Source of the DNA: an uncultured bacterium
GTDB taxonomy: Bacteria; Auribacterota; Tritonobacteria; UBA1439
DNA length: 13,600 nt
Direction of reading: 5' to 3'
Assembly (NCBI GenBank): GCA_937858775.1
Contig: CALLYX010000332.1
Location: 1 to 13,600 of the forward strand
In this document: positions 1 through 6,374 of the stretch, piece after piece
How the letters are laid out: each line of letters opens with the position of its first letter
How positions within the stretch are numbered: position 1 is the first letter of the stretch
The notes under the pieces: generated by a model
Database searches by the model: none
The model's input: only the letters and a program-made list of their open reading frames with translations
Told to the model about the DNA's origin: nothing
Program-made: the position numbers and the translations under genes

Positions 1-1
1 G

Positions 2-202
2 TTCAGGAGGTTGGAATCCATGGCTATTCCGCGCCAGGTCGATTACAACAGGATGCATGGTCTCAAGAAAGAGGCCCGGGAGAAGTTGGAGGAGATCAGG
101 CCGATTTCCCTGGGACAAGCCGCGAGAATATCCGGCATTACCCCCTCCGACATTTCGATTCTCATGCTCTCGCTCTTCCGCGAAGGCGCCTCGTGCCGTT
201 GA
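2..202 (+). CDS. mnmG: MnmG (GidA) tRNA-modification enzyme, C-terminal fragment
   Basis: This is the 3' end of the gene for the large FAD-binding subunit of the MnmE-MnmG complex. The complex installs the 5-carboxymethylaminomethyl group on wobble U34 of certain tRNAs. The window starts inside the gene, so only about 66 C-terminal residues are visible, ending at TGA 200-202. The family's signature C-terminal helical domain is clear: GLKKEAREKLEEIRPISLGQ followed by AARISGITPSDISILMLSLF matches the usual 'GLS.E.REKL...RP.TLGQASRI.G.TPADIS.LL..L' pattern. The FAD and NADH domains lie upstream of the window. mnmG next to parA/parB is the classical origin-proximal arrangement. The usual partner rsmG (gidB) does not follow it here. 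Confidence 0.93.
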   Translation, partial: FRRLESMAIPRQVDYNRMHGLKKEAREKLEEIRPISLGQAARISGITPSDISILMLSLFREGASCR

Positions 203-278
203 TCTTGCCCTCGAGAACTGACGGTCCCTTTCCGCGTCGCGTCTCCATTCACCGGGGATGGGGTCGGTTTTGGTTCAA

Positions 279-294
279 TGTTCTACATGGAACA
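279..294. promoter_or_regulatory. parS: Degenerate parS centromere site
   Basis: The sequence TGTTCTACATGGAACA matches the 16-bp parS palindrome TGTTCCACGTGGAACA at 14 of 16 positions, with C to T at position 6 and G to A at position 9. Its centre is 41 bp from the perfect site next to it. It probably binds ParB more weakly, or is decaying. Confidence 0.75.
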
Positions 295-319
295 TCCGGG
301 GCTGACCCCCGTGCGGCGA

Positions 320-335
320 TGTTCCACGTGGAACA
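320..335. promoter_or_regulatory. parS: Perfect parS centromere site
   Basis: TGTTCCACGTGGAACA is a perfect 16-bp palindrome and agrees with the highly conserved bacterial chromosomal parS consensus (TGTTNCACGTGAAACA type). It is the expected loading site for the ParB encoded at 1897-2751. ParB would clamp here and spread over neighbouring DNA in a CTP-dependent way. It lies about 625 bp upstream of parA, close to the mnmG 3' end. Confidence 0.95.
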
Positions 336-895
336 GTAGCGGCTATCCATCGAAAGCCCTTTATGTTACCGGCCGGCGAATTCTCCCCTGCCCTACCCCG
401 CATTGTTTGGGGTTCATGCGGATGATTCGACATGCGTGTGCATTCAGGTTGCGCACTCACCTTCCATAGGAGTTCCGGGATTCTTCCATGGCGGTGACTC
501 CGGTCACGGCCGCAGATGCGCGCCGTGCCCCCGGAAGTGCCGCATCAGCGGAGAAGCAGTTGGGCCGCCTAATCCTCGCCGTCGTGTACCAAATATCCAT
601 GCTTGGAGCCAAATCTCCATCTCAGTTGATTGAATCGTACGGCTGTAGATTCCGTCCATTGAGCGGTGGGGCCAAACCACAGATTGCCGGTTGCTCTCGT
701 GTTCGATGCCGCTGTTATGAGGAGCCGATCCGTTGCCGCGCAAAAAACAGATGGCGATGGACGGCCCTCCTCCGTCTCGGCACCCGTTCTGCAGTCGACT
801 CGGAAGAAGATCCGAGGGATCATGCGGCCTGGATGTTCATGATGTCATTCCCTATCTCTGTGGGCGACATGAGCGCGATATTTCAAAATAACATA

Positions 896-923
896 TTGAC
901 ATATAGATGCTGTTATATATACT
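896..923 (+). promoter_or_regulatory. Sigma-70-type promoter of parA
   Basis: A consensus -35 TTGACA (896-901) is followed after 16 bp by TATACT (918-923), five of six matches to the -10 consensus. The surrounding 880-930 stretch is markedly AT-rich in an otherwise GC-rich window. The implied start near 930 gives a leader of about 30 nt ending in a purine-rich ribosome binding site (GGAGAAA, 949-955) before the parA ATG at 961. It probably drives parA-parB and possibly rsmI. Confidence 0.7.
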
Positions 924-960
924 TGTTCAAAACGTGAGTTGATCTTCCGGAGAAAGTGCC

Positions 961-1893
961 ATGGGTAAGATAGTGGCCATTGCGAATCAAAAGGGCGGGG
1001 TAGGGAAGACCACGACTGCGATCAATTTGGCGGCGTGTCTCGGCAAACTCGGTAGGAGGATTCTGCTTGTCGATGTCGATCCGCAGAGCAATGCGAGTAG
1101 CGGAGTCGGCGTGGACAGGAACGAGAACGGTTACGGCATTTACGAGTGCATGCTCGGCCAGGAGCGCGTCGAGAATGCGATCCGGACACTGCCGTGGGAA
1201 AATGTGAGTCTCCTCCCGGCCAAGCGGAATCTCGCGGGCGCCGAGATCGAGCTGATAGGGATGGAGAGGAGGGAGTATTTCTTATCCGGCTGCATCGGAA
1301 CGAGTAAGGATGTTTTCGATTTCATTTTCATAGACTGTCCGCCGTCTCTGGGGCTTTTGACAGTCAATGCCCTTACTGCCGCGGACTCACTCCTCATGCC
1401 GATACAGAGCGAGTATTACGCCCTGGAGGGCTTGGGCCAATTGCTCGAGACGTACAATCTTGTGAGGCAGCGCCTGAATCCTCTGCTCGCCTTGGAAGGA
1501 ATTCTTCTGACGATGGCTGACATGCGGACGAATCTATCGGAACAAGTGGAGAAGGAGGTGAGAACGCATTTCGGGGAACTCGTGTTCAAAACTGTCATAG
1601 GCAGGAATGTCCGCCTGGGGGAAGCCCCCGGCTTCGGGAAGCCGATTATAGAGTACGACGCGGCCTCCGCGGGGGCGCGGGCGTACGTGCGGCTGGCGCG
1701 GGAGTTCCTCGAGAGAAACGGAATCCAGATTCCGGGGGACGGCACGGAAAAGCCGGGAGAGAACTCCGAGGGCGCGGTGGAAGCGGAGAATGCGGGGACA
1801 GCGGCGGGCGGGAATACGCATGCGGGGCAGGGGGAGGGGGTCCTGGACGGAAGTGCCCCCGGCGCCGAGATGATGAATGGAAAGGACGGTTGA
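961..1893 (+). CDS. parA: ParA (Soj) chromosome-partitioning ATPase
   Basis: ParA is a Walker-type ATPase that dimerises with ATP, binds DNA non-specifically over the nucleoid, and is stimulated by ParB to move origin regions apart. The deviant Walker A motif KGGVGKTT spans residues 11-18 with signature lysine K11. Walker A' is LLVDVDPQ at 35-42, and Walker B FIFIDCPPS has D125. The ATPase domain is complete by about residue 255. About 50 further residues (260-310) form a Gly/Ala/Glu/Asn-rich, probably disordered tail, longer than the usual Soj length of about 250-260. The ATG at 961 has a ribosome binding site, and the motif sits at the normal distance from the N-terminus. The stop lies three bases before parB, so the two are translationally linked. 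Confidence 0.96.
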   Translation: MGKIVAIANQKGGVGKTTTAINLAACLGKLGRRILLVDVDPQSNASSGVGVDRNENGYGIYECMLGQERVENAIRTLPWENVSLLPAKRNLAGAEIELIGMERREYFLSGCIGTSKDVFDFIFIDCPPSLGLLTVNALTAADSLLMPIQSEYYALEGLGQLLETYNLVRQRLNPLLALEGILLTMADMRTNLSEQVEKEVRTHFGELVFKTVIGRNVRLGEAPGFGKPIIEYDAASAGARAYVRLAREFLERNGIQIPGDGTEKPGENSEGAVEAENAGTAAGGNTHAGQGEGVLDGSAPGAEMMNGKDG

Positions 1894-1896
1894 GAG

Positions 1897-2751
1897 ATGT
1901 CAAAGCTTGCCTTGGGAAGGGGATTGGGCGCGCTGATCCCGGAGACGGTGACGCACCGCGAGCGGGAGGTGGTGGAAATAGAGATCGCCCGCGTAAGGCC
2001 CGGGAAATTCCAGCCGCGCCTCGAGTTCGACGCGGAGAAGCTGGAGGAGCTCGTCGCCTCGATCAAGGAAAAGGGAGTCGTGCAGCCGGTCATCGTGAGG
2101 CCGGCGGGCGGGGAGTTCGAGCTGATCGCGGGGGAGCGGCGGCTGAGGGCGGCGAAGTCGCTCGGCATGCACAAGCTCCCCGCCATAGTAAAGAACGTGG
2201 GGGACGGGGAGGCGCTCGAGCTCGGCATCGTCGAGAATATCCAGCGCGAGAATCTCAACCCGATCGAGGAGGCGGCCGCCTACAGGAGCCTGGCGGAAAA
2301 ATTCCGGCTGACGCAGGACGAGATCGCCAAGAAGGTGGGAAAGAGCAGATCGGCCGTGGCGAACTCGTTGCGCCTGTTGAGACTGCCGAAGGATATACAG
2401 GACGACGTGGCCGCGGGAAAGCTCACGGCCGGGCACGCCAAGGTGCTGTTGACGCTGGAGGAGGAGGGGAGGCAGCGGACGCTGCGGACGCTGATCGTCT
2501 CGCGCGGGATGTCGGTGCGCGAGGTCGAGCGTTGGATAGAGAAGGTGAAATCGGTCCCCGAACGCAGGAAAAAACGGGCGGCCCAAAAGTCGCCGGACCT
2601 GTTGAAGATCGAGGAGAGGCTTCGCTGCGCGATGGGAACCCAGGTGCGGATCGTGCCGGGGCGGCGTAAGGGCAGGGTGGAGATAGAGTACTACTCCCCG
2701 GAGGACCTCGATCGGATACTGGAGCTGCTGATGCCGGGTTTCGCGGAGTGA
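1897..2751 (+). CDS. parB: ParB (Spo0J) centromere-binding CTPase
   Basis: ParB recognises parS, here at 279-335, and loads as a CTP-gated clamp that stimulates ParA. The N-terminus MSKLALGRGLGALIP is the short ParA-interacting peptide of the family. Next come VQPVIVRP (62-69), the CTP-binding GERR motif (79-82) in ELIAGERRLRAAKSLG, and ENIQRENLNPIEEA (113-126). A helix-turn-helix lies at about 139-164 (TQDEIAKKVGKSRSAVANSL). The C-terminal 45 residues resemble the dimerisation domain. Its 284 residues are normal for a chromosomal ParB. It starts three bases after the parA stop, with AAAGGA at 1881-1886 inside the parA end as probable ribosome binding site. Confidence 0.97.
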   Translation: MSKLALGRGLGALIPETVTHREREVVEIEIARVRPGKFQPRLEFDAEKLEELVASIKEKGVVQPVIVRPAGGEFELIAGERRLRAAKSLGMHKLPAIVKNVGDGEALELGIVENIQRENLNPIEEAAAYRSLAEKFRLTQDEIAKKVGKSRSAVANSLRLLRLPKDIQDDVAAGKLTAGHAKVLLTLEEEGRQRTLRTLIVSRGMSVREVERWIEKVKSVPERRKKRAAQKSPDLLKIEERLRCAMGTQVRIVPGRRKGRVEIEYYSPEDLDRILELLMPGFAE

Positions 2752-2827
2752 GCGGTTACGGGCGCAAAGTGCACAAGACGGTTTTCTGTCCGCTCAGATT
2801 TCAGCCGGGCGCGAAAGGAATGGGGGA

Positions 2828-3661
2828 GTGAAAAAGGGGACGCTTTGGCTCGTCGCGACGCCGATCGGGAATATGGAGGACATCACCGCGAGGGCCCTCC
2901 GCATCCTGGGCGAGGCCGATATCGTGGCCTGCGAGGATACGCGCCGCACGATGCCCCTCCTCGCGCGGCACGGCGTGCGGAAGCGGCTGGTCAGTTACTA
3001 TGGCGCCAGGGAGAAGGGGAAGGCGCGCGAACTGATCGCCCTGCTGCTGGAGGGGAAAAACGTCGCCCTCGTGTCGGACGCCGGGATGCCCGGGATCTCG
3101 GATCCCGGTGCGCTTGTCGTGCGGGAGGCGATAGGGGAGGGGATCGATGTGATACCGGTCCCCGGCGCGACAGCCGTCGCCGCGGCGCTCGCGGCTTCGG
3201 GGCTGGACACCGCCCGCTTCTCATTCGAGGGGTTCCTCCCGAAAAGGGCGCAGGAGCGCCGCGAGCGCCTCGTCGAGCTCTCGCACGACACGAGGACGCT
3301 CGTTTTCTACGAATCCCCGCGGCGCGTCGCCGAGACGCTTCGCGTGATGCTCCATGTCATGGGAGACCGACGGGCGGTGGTGGCGCGCGAGTTGACGAAG
3401 ATACACGAGGAGTTCATCCGGGGCACGCTCTCCGATGTCATCGACCTGGTAGGGGGAGGCGAGGTGAGGGGCGAGGTCGTCATTGTCCTCGCCGGCGCCC
3501 AAGAGGAGACCGACTGGACGAAGGTCGATCTGCCCGCCTACGTGCGGCACCTGGAAGAAAAGCTCGGCATCGACCGGAAGAGCGCCCTCAAGCTCGCCGC
3601 CCGGTTGAGCGGCGTCTCGAAGAGCGGCCTATACAGACAGGTATCTCAAAGGCGGATGTGA
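2828..3661 (+). CDS. rsmI: RsmI, 16S rRNA (cytidine-1402-2'-O)-methyltransferase
   Basis: RsmI uses S-adenosylmethionine to methylate the 2'-OH of C1402 in the 16S rRNA decoding centre. Family motifs appear in order: LVATPIGNMEDIT (8-20), ACEDTRRT (34-41), LVSDAGMPGISDPG (81-94), VPGATAVAAALAASGL (111-126), FEGFLPKR (133-140) and FYESPRR. The C-terminal tail has the usual small helical domain. The GTG start at 2828 keeps TPIGN at its normal place and has AAAGGA at 2814-2819 upstream. A three-codon mini-ORF (ATG 2820, TGA 2829-2831) overlaps the start. The gap of 76 bp from parB shows no terminator, so rsmI may belong to the par operon. A weak hairpin without a T-run follows the stop (3662-3682). 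Confidence 0.95.
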   Translation: MKKGTLWLVATPIGNMEDITARALRILGEADIVACEDTRRTMPLLARHGVRKRLVSYYGAREKGKARELIALLLEGKNVALVSDAGMPGISDPGALVVREAIGEGIDVIPVPGATAVAAALAASGLDTARFSFEGFLPKRAQERRERLVELSHDTRTLVFYESPRRVAETLRVMLHVMGDRRAVVARELTKIHEEFIRGTLSDVIDLVGGGEVRGEVVIVLAGAQEETDWTKVDLPAYVRHLEEKLGIDRKSALKLAARLSGVSKSGLYRQVSQRRM

Positions 3662-3736
3662 GCTTCGCCCCTTGCCCGAAGCCGGACAGCCGTCGGCGGC
3701 CGCGAAGCCACCACTAGATGGATCGAACGGGCTTGC

Positions 3737-4621
3737 TCATCCCCGGTTACGCCGAACATGCGCTGAAGCCGATTCGCGAAATCCGTTCAGTCGCGTCTGT
3801 TTCCATAGGGGATTGGGTATTGCCGGCTGGAGGATCGTGCGCGGTATGACACGCGTGGCGGCTAGGTCGCTGTCGCGGCCTTGTCGCGGATCTTCGCCTT
3901 CGCGGCCAGTACCCGGTCGAGGAGCGGCTTGGTGCGGGTCTCGTATATCAGATCCGAGTACTCGTCTGGATCCATATCCGGGGCGAAGTCGGGGATCGGC
4001 CCCCGCATACAGGCCGGGTTCTTCAAGTCCAGCTCCGGTACCTCTTTGAGTATCTCGTCCAGCTCGTCCGGCATCTCGCGCCTCCGTTCTGCTTATCGAC
4101 TCGGTGACGGCCTTCTTAAACCTATACCCCTTCGACCCCCCCATCCATTTCGGTGCCTCGCCGAACTTCACGTCGTTAGACCAGCTACCGAACTCTGCTA
4201 TCTTCCCTTCCTCTACAAGCATATCATACACTTTAGCGATTTCCGACTGAGTACCCTTCACAAGTTTCGGATCAACGAATTGCGGTGGGCGACCCGGCCT
4301 CGGCTCGTTGAACCGGCTGACGACCCGCCCCATAGTCTCCTCGTCGGGGAGATCCATCCGGTGTAGCGTCACCTTGTAGCCGTTCGCTTGTAGATCATCG
4401 ACTATGCGCCTCATAGTCTTTATCCTCTTCCCCAGCTTGGGGAGGACGATGTTGTCTCCTCGGGCCATAGCTCGCGCCAGCAATATCTCCTCCGCGATCA
4501 CCGCCGACTCGCCTTGTGTAGCGTTCCCTCCGATCCCGCCGGCGAACTGCTCAGAGGTCAGTAGCCGGTGTGCTTGCCCTTTGCGGCCGATGTTTGTGAC
4601 CGACATTTGTATCTGCCACAT
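3737..4621 (-). pseudogene. Zeta-toxin-like kinase fragment lacking its P-loop half
   Basis: Read from the ATG at 4621, residues about 22-165 resemble the back half of zeta-toxin/polyvalent-protein kinases. These include EQFAGGIGGNATQGES, then ARGDNIVLPKLGKRIKTMRR, DDLQANGYKVTLHRMDLPDE, RVVSRFNEP, QFVDPKLV and a closing SNDVKFGEAPK. In the family this part follows an ATP-binding P-loop (GxxGxGKS/T). No P-loop is present, because upstream sequence is replaced by a 15-bp repeat array that stays in frame to 4870. No ribosome binding site precedes the ATGs at 4621 or 4606. The frame runs past about 4090 to 3737 as an Arg/Gly/Pro-rich shadow of the small gene 3862-4074. A TAA one frame away at 4093-4095 may be the original stop after a one-base shift. 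It is most likely an inactive remnant. Confidence 0.6.
3862..4074 (-). CDS. Small acidic protein of unknown function, phage-like context
   Basis: This encodes a 70-residue protein that I do not recognise. It begins with an acidic segment (MPDELDEILKEVPELDL), has a Pro/Asp-rich centre (PIPDFAPDMDPDEY) and ends with a basic helix (TRTKPLLDRVLAAKAKIRDK). A perfect GGAGG lies six bases before the ATG (4081-4085 on the plus strand), and an in-frame TAA 21 nt upstream fixes the start region. It sits directly behind the zeta-toxin-like fragment on the same strand and overlaps that frame's non-homologous extension. Good signals and natural amino-acid use suggest a real gene, perhaps from the same phage or mobile element as its neighbour. 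No homologue can be named. Confidence 0.5.
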   Translation of the reverse strand: MPDELDEILKEVPELDLKNPACMRGPIPDFAPDMDPDEYSDLIYETRTKPLLDRVLAAKAKIRDKAATAT

Positions 4622-4851
4622 GTAGCGCAGATAGATGTAGCACGGATAGACGCGCAGATAGATGTAGCACGGATAGACGCGCAGGTAGATGTAGCGCAGG
4701 TAGATGTAGCGCAGGTAGATGTAGCGCAGGTAGATGTAGCGCAGGTAGATGTAGCGCAGATAGATGTAGCGCAGATAGATGTAGCGCAGACTTAAGTCTG
4801 CGCTACCAAAGTCTGCGCTACCAAAGACAGCGCTACAAGTGTCACGACTAC
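4622..4851. repeat. 15-bp tandem-repeat array with inverted copies
   Basis: The unit GTAGCGCAGRTAGAT is repeated head to tail from 4622. Six adjacent perfect-length copies cover 4691-4780 (four with G and two with A at the variable base). The left part (4622-4690) alternates full units with GTAGCACGGATAGAC variants and 12-bp units lacking GTA. The array ends in a 26-bp palindrome (4781-4806). Degenerate 15-bp units then continue in inverted orientation (CAAAGTCTGCGCTAC, CAAAGACAGCGCTAC, AAGTGTCACGACTAC) to 4851. Because 15 is a multiple of three, both strands stay open, reading YIYLR repeats on minus and VAQ[VI]D repeats on plus. I judge these translations incidental. The array abuts the truncated zeta-kinase fragment exactly. 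Confidence 0.93.
4781..4806. repeat. 26-bp perfect palindrome at the array turning point
   Basis: Thirteen bases, GTAGCGCAGACTT, are followed immediately by their exact reverse complement, giving a perfect palindrome with no spacer and an AflII-type CTTAAG centre. It is the junction where the 15-bp units switch from direct to inverted orientation. From memory, and not checked, similar 'TAGCGCAGACTT..AGTCTGCGCTA' repeats occur dispersed in genomes of uncultured bacteria, so this may be one copy of an interspersed family. Confidence 0.9.
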
Positions 4852-4880
4852 AAGAAATTGAGAAAACCAAGAGATGGCTA

Positions 4881-4909
4881 TTGACAGAGTGAGGTTGGCG
4901 GGATAGTAT
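4881..4909 (+). promoter_or_regulatory. Probable promoter of the VOC-tautomerase unit
   Basis: TTGACA (4881-4886) and TAGTAT (4904-4909) are separated by 17 bp in an AT-rich segment. The -10 region overlaps a short inverted repeat, AGTAT-TC-ATACT (4905-4916), that could be an operator. The leader to the start at 5102 would be about 185 nt, which is long. A second TATAAT at 4928-4933 lacks a matching -35. Confidence 0.45.
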
Positions 4910-5101
4910 TCATACTAACCATATAGTTATAATATAAATGCCGATGATAAGCAGATTGATTCGCTGCCTATTGCCGGCTGTTTGGGAGATTGACCTCCCA
5001 CTGGACGTAGGGCATTCATCAATGCTGCTTGAAATCAGTGTCATCCGCGAATAACCGTGCTACATTCGCCCGAGAACGAGCATCGGGAAGGAGGGACAGG
5101 C

Positions 5102-5503
5102 ATGAATATCTTCAAGAGAATCGACCACGTCGAGATCATCCCAATGGATGTGCAGGCCACACTCCGTTTCTACACCGAGGTTCTCGGCTTCCAGATCAGC
5201 AGCCGGAACCCGATCGCACTCCCCCCCCTGAAGGAGGTGATATATCTCCGGCTCGGGGACGGGGTTGTCGAAATCATGGTTGTCGATAGTCCGGGAAAGG
5301 CGCCCGATGACCCGTGGATCGGCGGATATCGGGCGATCGCCATCGAGGTGGAGGATATGGCCGAGGCGGTAAAATATTTGACGGCTAAGGGGGTCGCGAT
5401 CGCCCGCCAGCCCGTGGATCTGGGCGACTCGTATCGGGCCGAGATCCAAGATCCCGACGGCCTCGCCATAGAGCTCAGGCAGTGGAAGAAACCGGGCCGC
5501 TGA
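5102..5503 (+). CDS. VOC-superfamily (glyoxalase/bleomycin-resistance fold) protein
   Basis: This is a 133-residue single-chain vicinal-oxygen-chelate protein with two beta-alpha-beta-beta-beta modules. Module one runs from IDHVEI through FYTEVLGF to VVEIMVV, and module two from AIAIEVEDM through YLTAKGV to IQDPDGLAIEL. Of the usual metal ligands, H9, E57 and E124 are present. The histidine normally heading the module-two strand (HIAFEVED) is Ala78. The ATG at 5102 is preferred over an upstream TTG because AAGGAGG (5088-5094) lies seven bases before it. The family covers glyoxalase I, dioxygenases, epimerases and antibiotic-binding proteins, so no substrate is assigned. The tautomerase gene follows 109 bp downstream on the same strand, probably as one unit. 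Confidence 0.85.
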   Translation: MNIFKRIDHVEIIPMDVQATLRFYTEVLGFQISSRNPIALPPLKEVIYLRLGDGVVEIMVVDSPGKAPDDPWIGGYRAIAIEVEDMAEAVKYLTAKGVAIARQPVDLGDSYRAEIQDPDGLAIELRQWKKPGR

Positions 5504-5612
5504 CCCGGAAGGCGTGAGCGCCGGGCCGCGGGGTGGGCGGGCAATGGCCGCCGGCCGCGAGGTTCGATGCGCGACGCGGCTACCGGGGGCGCCGAGATGA
5601 AGGGGGGACGAA

Positions 5613-5804
5613 ATGCCCAATATCACGATTGACGGTCCCAGGCTTGAAGACGTTGGGAAGAAGCGGGAACTGGTCAGTGCCGTCACGGACGCGGCCGTGA
5701 AAGCGTTTGGATTGCCGAGGCAGGCGATGGTTGTCATCATCAAAGAAAACAGTCCGGAGAATGTCGGCGTAGGCGGCGTACTTTTGGCGGACCGCGCGAA
5801 GTAG
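5613..5804 (+). CDS. dmpI: 4-oxalocrotonate tautomerase family protein, DmpI type
   Basis: This is a 63-residue member of the tautomerase superfamily, which uses the amino-terminal proline, exposed after Met removal, as general base. The start MPNITIDGP supplies Pro1. The C-terminal VVIIKENSPENVGVGG is the strongly conserved family block, in the form typical of DmpI-like members. Compared with classical 4-OT, the residue equivalent to Arg39 appears to be Val (AMVVII against SVRVII), so classical 2-hydroxymuconate activity should not be assumed. The length matches the usual 62-residue subunit, and such enzymes act as hexamers. A purine-rich AGGGGGGA (5601-5608) precedes the ATG. Confidence 0.88.
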   Translation: MPNITIDGPRLEDVGKKRELVSAVTDAAVKAFGLPRQAMVVIIKENSPENVGVGGVLLADRAK

Positions 5805-6374
5805 GCAAAAGTCACGGCAGGATATTGCCCTCGGCGGCGGCGTGCGGTCCGCGGAGTCGCCGGGGAGAGGCCGCGTGTGCGGAACGCGGTCGTAATGGCA
5901 GCGCACCTGTAAGCCCCGTGCCGCCACGCCCCGTCCCCCGGATCCGCGTCCGCTTTGAGGATGGACGGATATGCTACCCTTCCGCTCCGCTCGGCCGGGA
6001 AGCGGTGAGCGAGCGCTTTGCGGGCGGTAATTTCCTCCCTTTTCTCAAGGACGGCTGCCCCTTCCCCCCGGCCCGCCGCTCCGCCGATGGCGAGCGGGGG
6101 CCCCCGCCGCATTGATCCCCCCGCGGCGGGCGCGGCCCGGCTGCAGCTCGCGTTATGGATCCGGCGTGTGGGCCCGCCGGCCTGAGTATTCGCATGCGGC
6201 CGCTGGGCGTGAGGGAAGAGGATCGGGGGAGCGGGGGAAACAGTTGAAGACGACCCGCGTCAACCAGGCCGATGCGCGGCAAGCTTCCGGCGCCGATCCC
6301 GGTCCGGTGAGAATGCGATGACGGGCGGACACGCTATCTCCCTTGGCCTGCCCGCCGCCTCCCAGCGCGCCTCG
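5805..6374. other. Gene-free interval between convergent genes
   Basis: This interval of 570 bases separates the plus-strand tautomerase gene from the minus-strand AhpD-like gene. It is very GC-rich, and its open frames translate to Arg/Pro/Gly-rich sequence of no family. One GC hairpin, CCCGCCGC (6103-6110) with GCGGCGGG (6123-6130), has no T-run, so I do not call it a terminator. Nothing else was recognised. Confidence 0.5.

Larger units (their letters stand above)
203..960. other. Gene-free gap between mnmG and parA
   Basis: This stretch of 758 bases contains no convincing gene. Open frames exist (for example 488-937 on the plus strand), but their translations are Arg/Cys/Ser-rich without family resemblance or a good ribosome binding site. 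Identified content is two parS sites at 279-335 and an AT-rich promoter segment at about 880-925. I looked for rsmG (gidB), which often lies here, and for DnaA boxes (TTATNCACA), and found neither. No tRNA or terminator was seen. Confidence 0.6.

Noticed and set aside
488..937. 149-codon plus-strand open frame between mnmG and parA
   Set aside because: Its translation is Arg/Ser/Cys-rich with no family resemblance and no proper ribosome binding site. It also runs through the parA promoter region.
203..960. Chromosomal origin oriC
   Set aside because: Gene context suggests the origin is nearby, but I found no DnaA-box cluster or dnaA/dnaN gene in the window.
1890..2669. Long open frame overlapping parB in another frame (259 codons)
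   Set aside because: It is a GC-rich shadow of parB with an Arg/Gly/Ala-dominated translation. ParB has clear family motifs in its own frame.
3718..3849. 43-codon plus-strand open frame downstream of rsmI
   Set aside because: The translation looks fairly natural (TGLLIPGYAEHALKPIREIR), but there is no ribosome binding site and no recognised family. I do not support it as a gene.
4568..4795. Plus-strand open frame encoding VAQ[VI]D repeats
   Set aside because: It arises only because the 15-bp repeat unit is a multiple of three and lacks stops in that frame. No ribosome binding site or non-repeat domain supports it.
4622..4851. CRISPR array
   Set aside because: The 15-bp units abut directly with no unique spacers, are too short, and no cas genes are nearby.
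6103..6130. GC-rich hairpin as an intrinsic terminator between convergent genes
   Set aside because: The 8-bp stem has a 12-base loop and no T-run on either side, so terminator function is not supported.
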